The notes under the pieces were generated by a model that was given only the letters and a program-made list of their open reading frames with translations, searched no databases and had not been told where the DNA came from. The translations under genes and the position numbers were made by a program. Of a stretch of 32,958 nt of DNA, positions 1-7,907 are shown one piece after another (the first letter of the stretch is position 1; the number at the start of each line of letters is the position of its first letter). Location: positions 1-32,958 of the forward strand of contig CANHCW010000005.1 of the NCBI GenBank assembly GCA_947459165.1. The letters run 5' to 3'. This DNA is from Flavobacteriales bacterium (GTDB lineage: Bacteria > Bacteroidota > Bacteroidia > NS11-12g > UBA955).

Positions 1-111
1 ATATGGATGACAAATGTCAAAATGCAAAGTGATAATCGTTCGAAAGGCATTGAGCCAAGTTGGAGTCGTCAAATCGAATTAACGCTTATCCATAAACCCC
101 AGAAGGAGTGA
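1..111 (+). CDS. 3' end of a CDS truncated by the left window edge (frame 1, ...RSKGIEPSWSRQIELTLIHKPQKE*)
   Basis: Open frame from base 1 to TGA at 109-111, ending 8 bp before the convergent arsC-like gene; no family recognised. Confidence 0.4.
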   Translation: MWMTNVKMQSDNRSKGIEPSWSRQIELTLIHKPQKE

Positions 112-119
112 TATTACTC

Positions 120-455
120 TTACCTTTTCAACTTCCCCAGCGCCTCTTCAGTTCTCACAATCCACGCTTTGTCTCCCTTCACCACTATAGGGCGTTCCAT
201 TAAAATAGGGTACTTTGCTATGGCTTTGTAAAGCTCCTCATCGGTGGGATTTTTTCCGGCGAACAATTCTTGGAATATGGGTTCTTTGGTGCGGGTGAAC
301 TGCAGTGGCGACATTTCGAGCTTTGAAGCCAGGGATTTCAATTCATCCACAGAAAGAGGCTTTTTCAGGTATTCAACCACCTCGCAAGACGGCTGATTTA
401 GGGTTTCAACGGCCTTGCGGCTTTTACCGCATCGGGGATTGTGGTAAATGATCAT
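120..455 (-). CDS. arsC: ArsC/YfgD-family arsenate reductase-like (thioredoxin-fold) protein
   Basis: MIIYHNPRCGKSRKAVETL N-terminus and ERPIVVKGDKAWIVR motif typical of the ArsC family. Confidence 0.88.
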   Translation of the reverse strand: MIIYHNPRCGKSRKAVETLNQPSCEVVEYLKKPLSVDELKSLASKLEMSPLQFTRTKEPIFQELFAGKNPTDEELYKAIAKYPILMERPIVVKGDKAWIVRTEEALGKLKR

Positions 456-482
456 GATTGCGAAATTAGGGTTGCGGTTGCC

Positions 483-1067
483 TTACTTCATCAAGCGAAA
501 AGTGATGTTGATGCGGGGGATCATTACTTGTTTGGTTTTGGGCAACTCGTGCCACCATTTTTGCTGACATTCACCCCGCATTAACAGCAAACTCCCGGCC
601 GGCAAACTCACTTTTATTTTTTCGCGAGTTGTTTTATGCAGAAACACAAACGGCCTTTCGGCGCCAAAACTGAGTGAAGCAATGGCACTTTGGGGAACTA
701 TGCTATCCTCGTCGTCGCTGTGCCTGCCCATGCCTTCCATTCCGTGGTGATACAGATTCAGCAGCGCGCTGTTGAAGTGCTCACCTGTTTCCTCTTCCAC
801 CCTGTTTTTAAGTTTTAACAAAACCGGTGTAAACGGCAGCGCAGTTCTTTCCACCTTTGAATAGGTGTATTTGAAAGGTTTTTCGCCATACCAGGCTGTT
901 TTCCTTTGCATGGTAAGGCGTTTGCCAAACATCACCACTTCATCATTCTGCCAAAAGGATGTTTTCAGTAATTCTTCAAAACATGCATCATGCTGTGCCG
1001 ATTGAATAAAATCCGGAAAAAGCAATGCCTCTCCATCGCTTGGCAGCAATGACAGTTGGTTCAGCAT
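483..1067 (-). CDS. AlkB-like 2-oxoglutarate/Fe(II)-dependent dioxygenase
   Basis: NLYHHGMEGMGRHSDDED (HxD), WWHELPK (distal His) and RINITFR (R-x5-R) signature. Confidence 0.88.
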   Translation of the reverse strand: MLNQLSLLPSDGEALLFPDFIQSAQHDACFEELLKTSFWQNDEVVMFGKRLTMQRKTAWYGEKPFKYTYSKVERTALPFTPVLLKLKNRVEEETGEHFNSALLNLYHHGMEGMGRHSDDEDSIVPQSAIASLSFGAERPFVFLHKTTREKIKVSLPAGSLLLMRGECQQKWWHELPKTKQVMIPRINITFRLMK

Positions 1068-1702
1068 TATTCAGCTTTCCATTCTTTGGGATTGGCTGCG
1101 AAATCCAAAACGGGCTTCAGTTTGTCTGCTGGTAAAAATCCTTCGTTTACGGCCACTTCGCACAGCACATTGAACCGGCTAATGGTATAAAACGGGATTC
1201 CGGCTTCGGAAAACTTCTCAACCGCCTCATTAAAACCATAAGTGAACAACGCCAGCAGCCCCACAACTTCGCCACCGGCTTCTCTCACGGCATCAGCGGC
1301 CTGCAAACTGCTTTTTCCCGTGCTGATAAGATCCTCAATGAGTACGACCTTATCACCGGGGTTCATGCGGCCTTCAATCTGGTTTTTCAGTCCGTGTTTT
1401 TTGGGCTCGGGGCGAACATAGCAATAGGGCATTTCGAGGGCATCGGCGGCTAGAGCCCCATGGGCGATGCCAGCGGTGGCAATACCTGCGAGCAAATTGG
1501 CTTCAGGAAAATGGGCTTTTGTCATTTCCGCCAACGCTTGTTTTACAAAGGTTCTTACCTCGGGAAAAGACAGTACCATGCGGTTATCGCAATATATGGG
1601 TGAGTGAATTCCGCTGGTCCAGATAAAGGGTTGGTCGGGATTCAATTTTACGGCGTTTATTTCAAGAAGAAATTTTGCTAACTTCGCGGCTCGATTTTCC
1701 AT
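1067..1702 (-). CDS. pyrE: Orotate phosphoribosyltransferase
   Basis: PFIWTSGIHSPIYCDNR and PRPP-binding VVLIEDLISTGKSS; 1-nt stop/start overlap (TAATG) with the alkB-like gene. Confidence 0.95.
   Translation of the reverse strand: MENRAAKLAKFLLEINAVKLNPDQPFIWTSGIHSPIYCDNRMVLSFPEVRTFVKQALAEMTKAHFPEANLLAGIATAGIAHGALAADALEMPYCYVRPEPKKHGLKNQIEGRMNPGDKVVLIEDLISTGKSSLQAADAVREAGGEVVGLLALFTYGFNEAVEKFSEAGIPFYTISRFNVLCEVAVNEGFLPADKLKPVLDFAANPKEWKAE
1656..1686 (+). promoter_or_regulatory. Putative Bacteroidota-type promoter for the NUDIX gene, inside the pyrE CDS
   Basis: TTTA (1656-1659), 19-nt spacer, TAACTTCG (1679-1686); close to the TTTG-N19-TAnnTTTG consensus. Confidence 0.45.
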
Positions 1703-2339
1703 GGAGGGGCAAAGCTATAAAATTTACTTCAACGAAGGTGCCTTGGTGATAGCAGATTCGCCTGATGCTTTGAGGGGGTTGCCCAACCTCTTTTACATCG
1801 ATGACGATGAGATTCACAAGAGTTTCAATATTCTCACATCCAATGTAAGCACTGGAAGGGTTTTGAATTATGGACTGGTAAGTATGAATCCGGATGAAGT
1901 TTTTCGTGAATTTTTGGATTCGTATACGGTCATACAAGCCGCAGGAGGTTTGGTTCTGAATAAGGAAACCCAGTTACTCACCATCAAGCGCAATGGTTTG
2001 TGGGATTTACCGAAAGGAAAAATTGAAAGACACGAAGATCAGCGGGCTGCGGCACTGCGCGAAGTAATGGAAGAAACCGGGCTGAATATGCTGAACATCA
2101 GCGATAAGGTAGGTCAAACCTATCATGCCTATTACGAAGACGAGGCTGTTTTACTGAAAGAAACCCACTGGTACATGATGAACAGCAGCGGCAAAGGCAA
2201 GTTGAAGCCACAAGAGGAAGAAGGAATTTCAGAAGTAAAATGGGCCGATCTGGATTGGTTTAAAGGGGAAGAATTCCAGTCCTACCAGAGTGTTCGCGAT
2301 ATCATAGGCCGAATGATGGCCAATGTTTCGGTTGATTAA
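1701..2339 (+). CDS. NUDIX hydrolase
   Basis: Perfect Nudix box GKIERHEDQRAAALREVMEETGL (Gx5Ex7REUxEExGU). Confidence 0.93.
   Translation: MEGQSYKIYFNEGALVIADSPDALRGLPNLFYIDDDEIHKSFNILTSNVSTGRVLNYGLVSMNPDEVFREFLDSYTVIQAAGGLVLNKETQLLTIKRNGLWDLPKGKIERHEDQRAAALREVMEETGLNMLNISDKVGQTYHAYYEDEAVLLKETHWYMMNSSGKGKLKPQEEEGISEVKWADLDWFKGEEFQSYQSVRDIIGRMMANVSVD
1710..1717 (-). promoter_or_regulatory. Putative -7 box for pyrE, inside the NUDIX CDS
   Basis: Minus strand TAGCTTTG matches TAnnTTTG exactly, ending 8 nt upstream of the pyrE ATG. Confidence 0.4.
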
Positions 2340-2385
2340 ACTATTTCAGAAGCAAGAACCTACTAGCGGCTTAACAGGCCTGCCT

Positions 2386-2865
2386 TTATTTAATATCTGC
2401 AATTACCGCCTCGGGTACGAATGGCGCAAAATTGCCCCCATAAATGATTAAATCCCTGACTATACTGCTTGAAATGTAGCTTACCTGAGGAGATGTGATT
2501 ACAAACACCGTTTCTATATCCGGAGCCAATTCTTTATTCAGCTGGGCAATGTGAGCCTCATAATCATAATCGCTACCGTTTCTGAGCCCCCTCAATATGT
2601 ACCTTGCTCCAGCACTGCGGCAAAAATCAACTGTGAGTCCGGAATAAGAACGCGCTTCAATCCTGGGCTCATTGGCATAAATCTGTTGAATCCAGCCGAG
2701 GCGTTTTTCCGGGGAATACAAGGTCTGTTTCTTGGTGTTTTCGCCAATGGCGATAATGATTTTATCGAACAGGTTCAAACTGCGGTTAACTACATCAATA
2801 TGCCCATTGGTAATGGGATCGAATGTCCCTGCAAAAACGGCGATGCGCTGACTCATGCTGCTCAA
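2386..2865 (-). CDS. coaD: Pantetheine-phosphate adenylyltransferase (start may be the second Met at 2856)
   Basis: RIAVFAGTFDPITNGHIDVVNRS and ISSSIVRDLI motifs. Confidence 0.95.
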   Translation of the reverse strand: MSSMSQRIAVFAGTFDPITNGHIDVVNRSLNLFDKIIIAIGENTKKQTLYSPEKRLGWIQQIYANEPRIEARSYSGLTVDFCRSAGARYILRGLRNGSDYDYEAHIAQLNKELAPDIETVFVITSPQVSYISSSIVRDLIIYGGNFAPFVPEAVIADIK

Positions 2866-3387
2866 TTATTTCACGAAGATACTGCAACAGGTGCTACCAT
2901 AGCTTCTTACCTCATTCGGTGTGGGCGAAAATTCCAGTCCGGGACGGTGTTCAAGAATAAAAATTCCCTCAGGTTTTAATTTGTTGATCACCATGGCCGG
3001 CAACTGTGCAATGCGGGGCATATCATAGGGGGGATCGGCAAAGATCACATCGTAGAGATTGGATTCTGAGGCGAGAAACTGAAAAACATCGGCCTTTGTA
3101 ATGTTCCATTGGTTCAATTTCTGTGCAGTTTTCACATGTTTCTGAAATTGTATGTTTTTAAAATCGCGGTCCACCGATGCAACAGATTGCGCACCACGGC
3201 TTAAAAACTCCAGCGCCATGATGCCTGAACCGGAAAACAAATCGAGCACTACGGCATTTTCCAATCCAACGCTGTGTTGTAATTTGTTGAAAAGGGCTTC
3301 CCGTACAAAATCTGTTGTGGGGCGAACATGGGTTGCAAAACCTGTTCCCGGCCTGATTCCTTTTAAATTTCCTCCGGTAATGCGCAT
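2866..3387 (-). CDS. rsmD: 16S rRNA (guanine(966)-N(2))-methyltransferase RsmD; start trimmed to MRITGGNLKG
   Basis: VLDLFSGSGIMALEFLSRGA and FADPPYD motifs; the 27 aa upstream of MRITGG in the ORF track lie within the upstream gene. Confidence 0.9.
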   Translation of the reverse strand: MRITGGNLKGIRPGTGFATHVRPTTDFVREALFNKLQHSVGLENAVVLDLFSGSGIMALEFLSRGAQSVASVDRDFKNIQFQKHVKTAQKLNQWNITKADVFQFLASESNLYDVIFADPPYDMPRIAQLPAMVINKLKPEGIFILEHRPGLEFSPTPNEVRSYGSTCCSIFVK

Positions 3388-4112
3388 TGGGGCATGAGAT
3401 GCATAAGGGCAGCAATGTGGGTGTGAGGCGGAAGTTGATCGAGAGAATAAGGCAAATTCGCCGGGCAATAAGCGGTGTTGTTTAGAAACCGCTTGAATAA
3501 ATCCTGAATGCCATGAGATGCATGTTCCTCGGCCATAAGTTCTACCCTTGCGTTTTGAATTCCAATTCCGGCTTTTTTAAGGGCCGCAGAAGCAAAATAC
3601 AGCACTTCAGCTTCATTCTCAACGGGGTATGAATTTAGCAAGAGCAATTGTTCTCCGGAATAAGCGGCGAGCAGCGCTTTTCCACTGTGAACAAAAACAA
3701 GCACATATTGATCGAATTGACTGCTTCTGTGCTGAGACATGAGATAAAACGGTAAGGCAAGCGGAACCGCATCTGCGGCATGAAAACATAAGCTCAGATC
3801 TTTGCTAAAGTCAACGCAAGCCACTTTTTCAGATAATTCAGGCACAGGAGCCGATTTGAAAACAGTGGGAATGGCCTTAAAAACAGATTTTAGCGAAAGA
3901 TGAATCAATTTTACTGCGCCCATCTCCTGCTTTACTGTTTCCGCATGGGAAGCCTCAATCTGATTGAGGATACGGTGAAAAACCATATCTCCGGCGGGAT
4001 TGAAAGCCATATAATAGCCGATTGTACCATCGTGAAAATGGTACAGGGTGCTGCCGGCCTGCTGTCCTTCTCTATGCTCCCACAAAAGTTGCATTGGGGC
4101 AAATTTCAGCAA
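3363..4112 (-). CDS. DUF3822 family protein
   Basis: Size and position immediately upstream of rsmD-coaD, as common in Bacteroidota; family call from recall. Confidence 0.65.
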   Translation of the reverse strand: MLKFAPMQLLWEHREGQQAGSTLYHFHDGTIGYYMAFNPAGDMVFHRILNQIEASHAETVKQEMGAVKLIHLSLKSVFKAIPTVFKSAPVPELSEKVACVDFSKDLSLCFHAADAVPLALPFYLMSQHRSSQFDQYVLVFVHSGKALLAAYSGEQLLLLNSYPVENEAEVLYFASAALKKAGIGIQNARVELMAEEHASHGIQDLFKRFLNNTAYCPANLPYSLDQLPPHTHIAALMHLMPQCALPEEI

Positions 4113-4129
4113 TAGGCGGGGTTAAATCC

Positions 4130-4137
4130 TATTTTTG
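4130..4137 (+). promoter_or_regulatory. Putative -7 box upstream of the M1 peptidase gene
   Basis: TATTTTTG matches TAnnTTTG, 35 nt before the ATG at 4172. Confidence 0.35.
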
Positions 4138-4171
4138 TGCGAACAATTTGAAACTGAACAAATTTCAATCC

Positions 4172-7100
4172 ATGAACAAACACATTGGCTTACTGCTTCT
4201 AACCCTTATTGGCACCCAGGTTTCGGCTCAACTCGTTCCCGGAGCCAAGGGCAATTTATACAGAAGCTCAAACAATCCGCTTTATTGGAAAAATAAGAAA
4301 CCTTATGAAGGTTACTGGCAGCAGGATGTTTACTATCAGATTAAAGCAAAGCTGGATGATGCCACAGAAATCATTACCGGAGAAGAAGAGTTGGTGTATT
4401 ACAACAATTCTCCGCATACTTTAACTGAAGCCTATTTCCACTTATACCAAAATGCGGTTCAGCCCGGAAGTTTGGTTGATGAGTTGTACAATACAAACAA
4501 AACCAAGCATGAATTTGGGCGATACGAAAAGGAGAAGAAAGGGACAACCATCTCGGTATTTGCTGTAAACGGAAAGAGTGCTGATTTTACGGTGGACTAC
4601 ACAGTTCTCAAATGCAAATTACCCATAGAACTGAAACCCGGCGACAGTTGTGTGTTCACCATTGGGTTTAAAACCCATTTCGATCGTGGTACCATTCGCA
4701 GAAGAATGAAAGTTTACGATCATCATGGCTATAAGCACTTCAACGGAGTTCATTGGTACCCCAGAATTTGTGTTTACGACCGCAAATTCACCTGGGAAAC
4801 TGCCCAGCACATGGAACATGAATTTTATGGTGATTTCGGATCTTACGATGTGCAACTGGAATTGCCCAATCATTATGTGAACGAGGCCACGGGCGTACTT
4901 CAAAATCCTTCAGAGATTTTTCCCGGCGATTTGAGGCAAAAACTGGATATTTCCAATTTCGCTGATAAGAAAATCGGTTCACAACCCAGCGTGATTGTTG
5001 CGCCCGACGGCACTTACAAGGCTTGGAGATACCATGCCGACAATGTGCACGATTTTGCCTGGACTGCCGATCCTACTTACCGCATTGGTGAGGTAAAATG
5101 GAATGGCGTGAGTTGCATTACCCTGGCACAGGAAAACAATGCAGCCGGATGGCAAAAGTCGGCGAAGTTTGTGGCCGATGTCGTTTCGGTTTACAGCCGC
5201 GATTTTGGCATGTATGAATACCCCAAAATGGTGGCAGCCGATGCAGCTGATGGAATGGAATATCCCATGCTCACTCTCGATGGAGGCTATTATCCAAGTC
5301 ATCAGGGCCTACTTGCACATGAGATTGGGCATAACTGGTTTTTTGGAATGGTGGGCAACAACGAAACCTACAGAGCCAGTCTGGATGAAGGGTTTACCCA
5401 ATTTTTAACCAGCTGGAGCATGAAACAGTTAAGCAGCAAAACCGGTCTTTCAGTTGATTATGGAACAGTTTACGCAGGTTATTTATTCGATGCACTGGAT
5501 GGAGAAGATGCAATTTTGAATACGCACAGCGACGATTTTAAAAATGCCATTGGCCACGGTGGTGGATACAAGCATGTGTATTACAAAACGGCAACCATGC
5601 TTTACAATTTGCAATATGTATTGGGAGATTCAGTGTTTCAAAAAGCAATGAAAAACTATGTTAGACAATGGAAAATCTGTCATCCCTATGTGGAAGATTT
5701 CAGACAAACCATCATTCAAAGCGCCGGCACTGACTTGAACTGGTTTTTTGATCAGTGGTTTGAAACAACCAAAGCGGCAGACTACGGGGTAAAAGCCAAA
5801 AGGTTGAATGGAGACAAGTATAAAATTACCGTAAAACGCAAGGGCGACATGGTTATGCCCGTTTATTTGCTGTTTGTTCCGAAGGATGATGGCGGAGTAT
5901 TTAGTCGGAATATTCCTGTCAGTCAGTATCAAAGACCTCCAGTGAAAAACAACCTGAGCCCTTGGATTGGGTGGGGAAAACTGAGGCCCGAATATTCCTT
6001 TGAGGTGACTGTTCCCAATGGGTTAAAAAGGGTTTATCTCGATCCTTCAGAACGATTGGCGGACATTAACCGCATGGACAATGTTTGGCCACGAACACCG
6101 CAACTTTCATTTGACAAGGACAATGTACGAGACAATTCGTTTCTGGGTGGATACAAAATGTTGCTGAGGCCTGATTTTTGGTACAATTCAGAAGATGGAA
6201 TCAAAACCGGAATAAAATGGAGTGGACAGTATGCCATGCGCAGGCATATAACAGATGTGGCAGCATGGTATGGCACCGGCATTGGCACCTATCTGGGCAA
6301 TCAGCCCGCTGACCGTTTTTCTTACCTCGCAAATTACAGTCATGAAATTAGAAGGAAAGGCCAAATTAATTTACACAGCCGTTACTTGGCCGGATTATGG
6401 CTGCACAAAGCCGGCTGGATAAAGGAAGAAGGAAACAACGAATGGTCTGTTAACCTTCAGTATATGCGCAGGCAACGCTTTGCATACCTAAACCCGTATG
6501 CTGATTTTCCCATGATGGCATCACTCAGCCCTGAGCAGAATTTGTGGAGCACGGGTCGGAACATCAGCCTCAATGTGGGCTACAAACACAGCTACAGATA
6601 TTTTACAGGCAAGGGAAGCATTAGCACTCATTTCAGGACCTCTACACCCTGGAGTGACGCCCAATATGGTTTAGTTTCCGTTAACTGGCTGAATCAGCAG
6701 AATCTTGGTGATAAATTGGAATTCCGAACCAGGGTGTTTGGCGCCTTGGGACAAGGTAACAAATTCCCGGCTGAATCGGCGATCTATGTGTCGGGGGCCA
6801 ATCCTGAAGAATTACAATTCAATAAATTCACTCGTGATTTGGGAGCCATTCCACTGTCAGATTTGAACGCTTCTGCATCTACCATTGGGCAGGCATTGGG
6901 CATGGGAGGCGGATTAAACATTCGCGGCATGCAAGGCTACCTTGCGCCTTACAATGCAGGAGATACTGTATTAAGCTTCATAAGGGGCAACAGAGGCATG
7001 GCTGTGAATGGCGAACTAGATTTTAGCAGGTTGCTTTCATTTATTCCGCGCATTTCAATGATTTCGGGTAATATTTACCTATTTGCCGATGCAGGTGTAA

Positions 7101-7336
7101 TGGGCATTCAAACAGCCAAACGCACGGACTATTCCGGAATACTGGCCGATGCCGGTTTGGGTATGGTGGTAAGCATTAAAAACTGGAACAGACTTTCTCC
7201 TGGTAAAAAGCAGTGGTTCACAGGTTCTGCTCCTTTGAATATCAGACTTGATTTGCCCTTTTTTGTGAATGCAGTACCTGAATCTCAAAAACACATTCAA
7301 TTCAGGTGGGTATTGGCCATCAACAGGGCGTTTTAA
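4172..7336 (+). CDS. Secreted M1-family (gluzincin) aminopeptidase with C-terminal Omp85-like outer-membrane beta-barrel domain
   Basis: Signal peptide MNKHIGLLLLTLIGTQVSAQ; HEIGH (5318-5332) with downstream Glu in DEGFTQF; GMEYPM; C-terminal alternating strands with RGMQGY, LFADAG and terminal Phe. Start trimmed from 4022. Confidence 0.85.
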   Translation: MNKHIGLLLLTLIGTQVSAQLVPGAKGNLYRSSNNPLYWKNKKPYEGYWQQDVYYQIKAKLDDATEIITGEEELVYYNNSPHTLTEAYFHLYQNAVQPGSLVDELYNTNKTKHEFGRYEKEKKGTTISVFAVNGKSADFTVDYTVLKCKLPIELKPGDSCVFTIGFKTHFDRGTIRRRMKVYDHHGYKHFNGVHWYPRICVYDRKFTWETAQHMEHEFYGDFGSYDVQLELPNHYVNEATGVLQNPSEIFPGDLRQKLDISNFADKKIGSQPSVIVAPDGTYKAWRYHADNVHDFAWTADPTYRIGEVKWNGVSCITLAQENNAAGWQKSAKFVADVVSVYSRDFGMYEYPKMVAADAADGMEYPMLTLDGGYYPSHQGLLAHEIGHNWFFGMVGNNETYRASLDEGFTQFLTSWSMKQLSSKTGLSVDYGTVYAGYLFDALDGEDAILNTHSDDFKNAIGHGGGYKHVYYKTATMLYNLQYVLGDSVFQKAMKNYVRQWKICHPYVEDFRQTIIQSAGTDLNWFFDQWFETTKAADYGVKAKRLNGDKYKITVKRKGDMVMPVYLLFVPKDDGGVFSRNIPVSQYQRPPVKNNLSPWIGWGKLRPEYSFEVTVPNGLKRVYLDPSERLADINRMDNVWPRTPQLSFDKDNVRDNSFLGGYKMLLRPDFWYNSEDGIKTGIKWSGQYAMRRHITDVAAWYGTGIGTYLGNQPADRFSYLANYSHEIRRKGQINLHSRYLAGLWLHKAGWIKEEGNNEWSVNLQYMRRQRFAYLNPYADFPMMASLSPEQNLWSTGRNISLNVGYKHSYRYFTGKGSISTHFRTSTPWSDAQYGLVSVNWLNQQNLGDKLEFRTRVFGALGQGNKFPAESAIYVSGANPEELQFNKFTRDLGAIPLSDLNASASTIGQALGMGGGLNIRGMQGYLAPYNAGDTVLSFIRGNRGMAVNGELDFSRLLSFIPRISMISGNIYLFADAGVMGIQTAKRTDYSGILADAGLGMVVSIKNWNRLSPGKKQWFTGSAPLNIRLDLPFFVNAVPESQKHIQFRWVLAINRAF

Positions 7337-7342
7337 TTGCGC

Positions 7343-7846
7343 CTAATCAATGATGTGTTTGAACAGATACCTTCCTGAGTCAAGAATGCTTTCTATCTCT
7401 TTTTCGTCGCAATAAACCCCCAGGGCCTGTTCGGGATGTTCTGGGCAGATGAGCAAACGAAGTGCAGATTCTGTTTCGATGAGCAAGGTGTTTTCTGCAA
7501 TCACCGTATTCTGTTCATTTTCCGTGGTCATTTTCTCTGCCCAAACCTCAATCTTGGAAACAACAGACCAAGCCGGAAGCGACAAGTTAACCGCCGACCC
7601 TACCGGAGAAGGAATTTTATCCAGTTTCAGTAATCCTACAACCGGAAAAGGATTTTCATCCTTACTGTGAAGTCTCATCAATATCGATGGACCCTCTGTT
7701 TCTATTGTCAGGCTTTTTCCAAGCGTGTAAGCAAACTTCCCTAAGGTGTGATAACATTCTTGTGAGGAAATGCCTGCAATCGCCATTCCTGGGAGTTCAG
7801 AGAGCAATGCAAGTTCATTTTCATTGATATGATGATGCTGTTTCAT
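7343..7846 (-). CDS. Hypothetical protein, no recognised family
   Basis: Complete 167-aa ORF between the M1 peptidase gene and the ompA terminator; compositionally plausible. Confidence 0.7.
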   Translation of the reverse strand: MKQHHHINENELALLSELPGMAIAGISSQECYHTLGKFAYTLGKSLTIETEGPSILMRLHSKDENPFPVVGLLKLDKIPSPVGSAVNLSLPAWSVVSKIEVWAEKMTTENEQNTVIAENTLLIETESALRLLICPEHPEQALGVYCDEKEIESILDSGRYLFKHIID

Positions 7847-7852
7847 TTCTTA

Positions 7853-7887
7853 CAAAAATAGAAAGGGCTGCCTTTCGGCAGCCCTTT
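7853..7887 (-). terminator. Rho-independent-like terminator of the ompA-family gene
   Basis: Minus strand AAAGGGCTGCC-GAAA-GGCAGCCCTTT (11-bp stem, GNRA loop) followed by CTATTTTTG. Confidence 0.85.
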
Positions 7888-7907
7888 GCTAATAAATGTC
7901 ATTAATT

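Noticed and set aside
120-455. Arsenic resistance operon
   Set aside because: Single ArsC/YfgD-like gene without arsR, arsB or acr3 nearby; likely not dedicated to arsenate
2551-2979. 142-aa plus-strand ORF across coaD/rsmD
   Set aside because: Antisense to two well-supported genes and no recognisable family
3388-3468. N-terminal extension of rsmD in the ORF track
   Set aside because: Conserved RsmD start is MRITGGNLKG at 3387; the extension lies in the DUF3822 coding region
4022-4171. 50-aa N-terminal extension of the M1 peptidase
   Set aside because: It is antisense to DUF3822 and precedes a clear signal peptide starting at 4172
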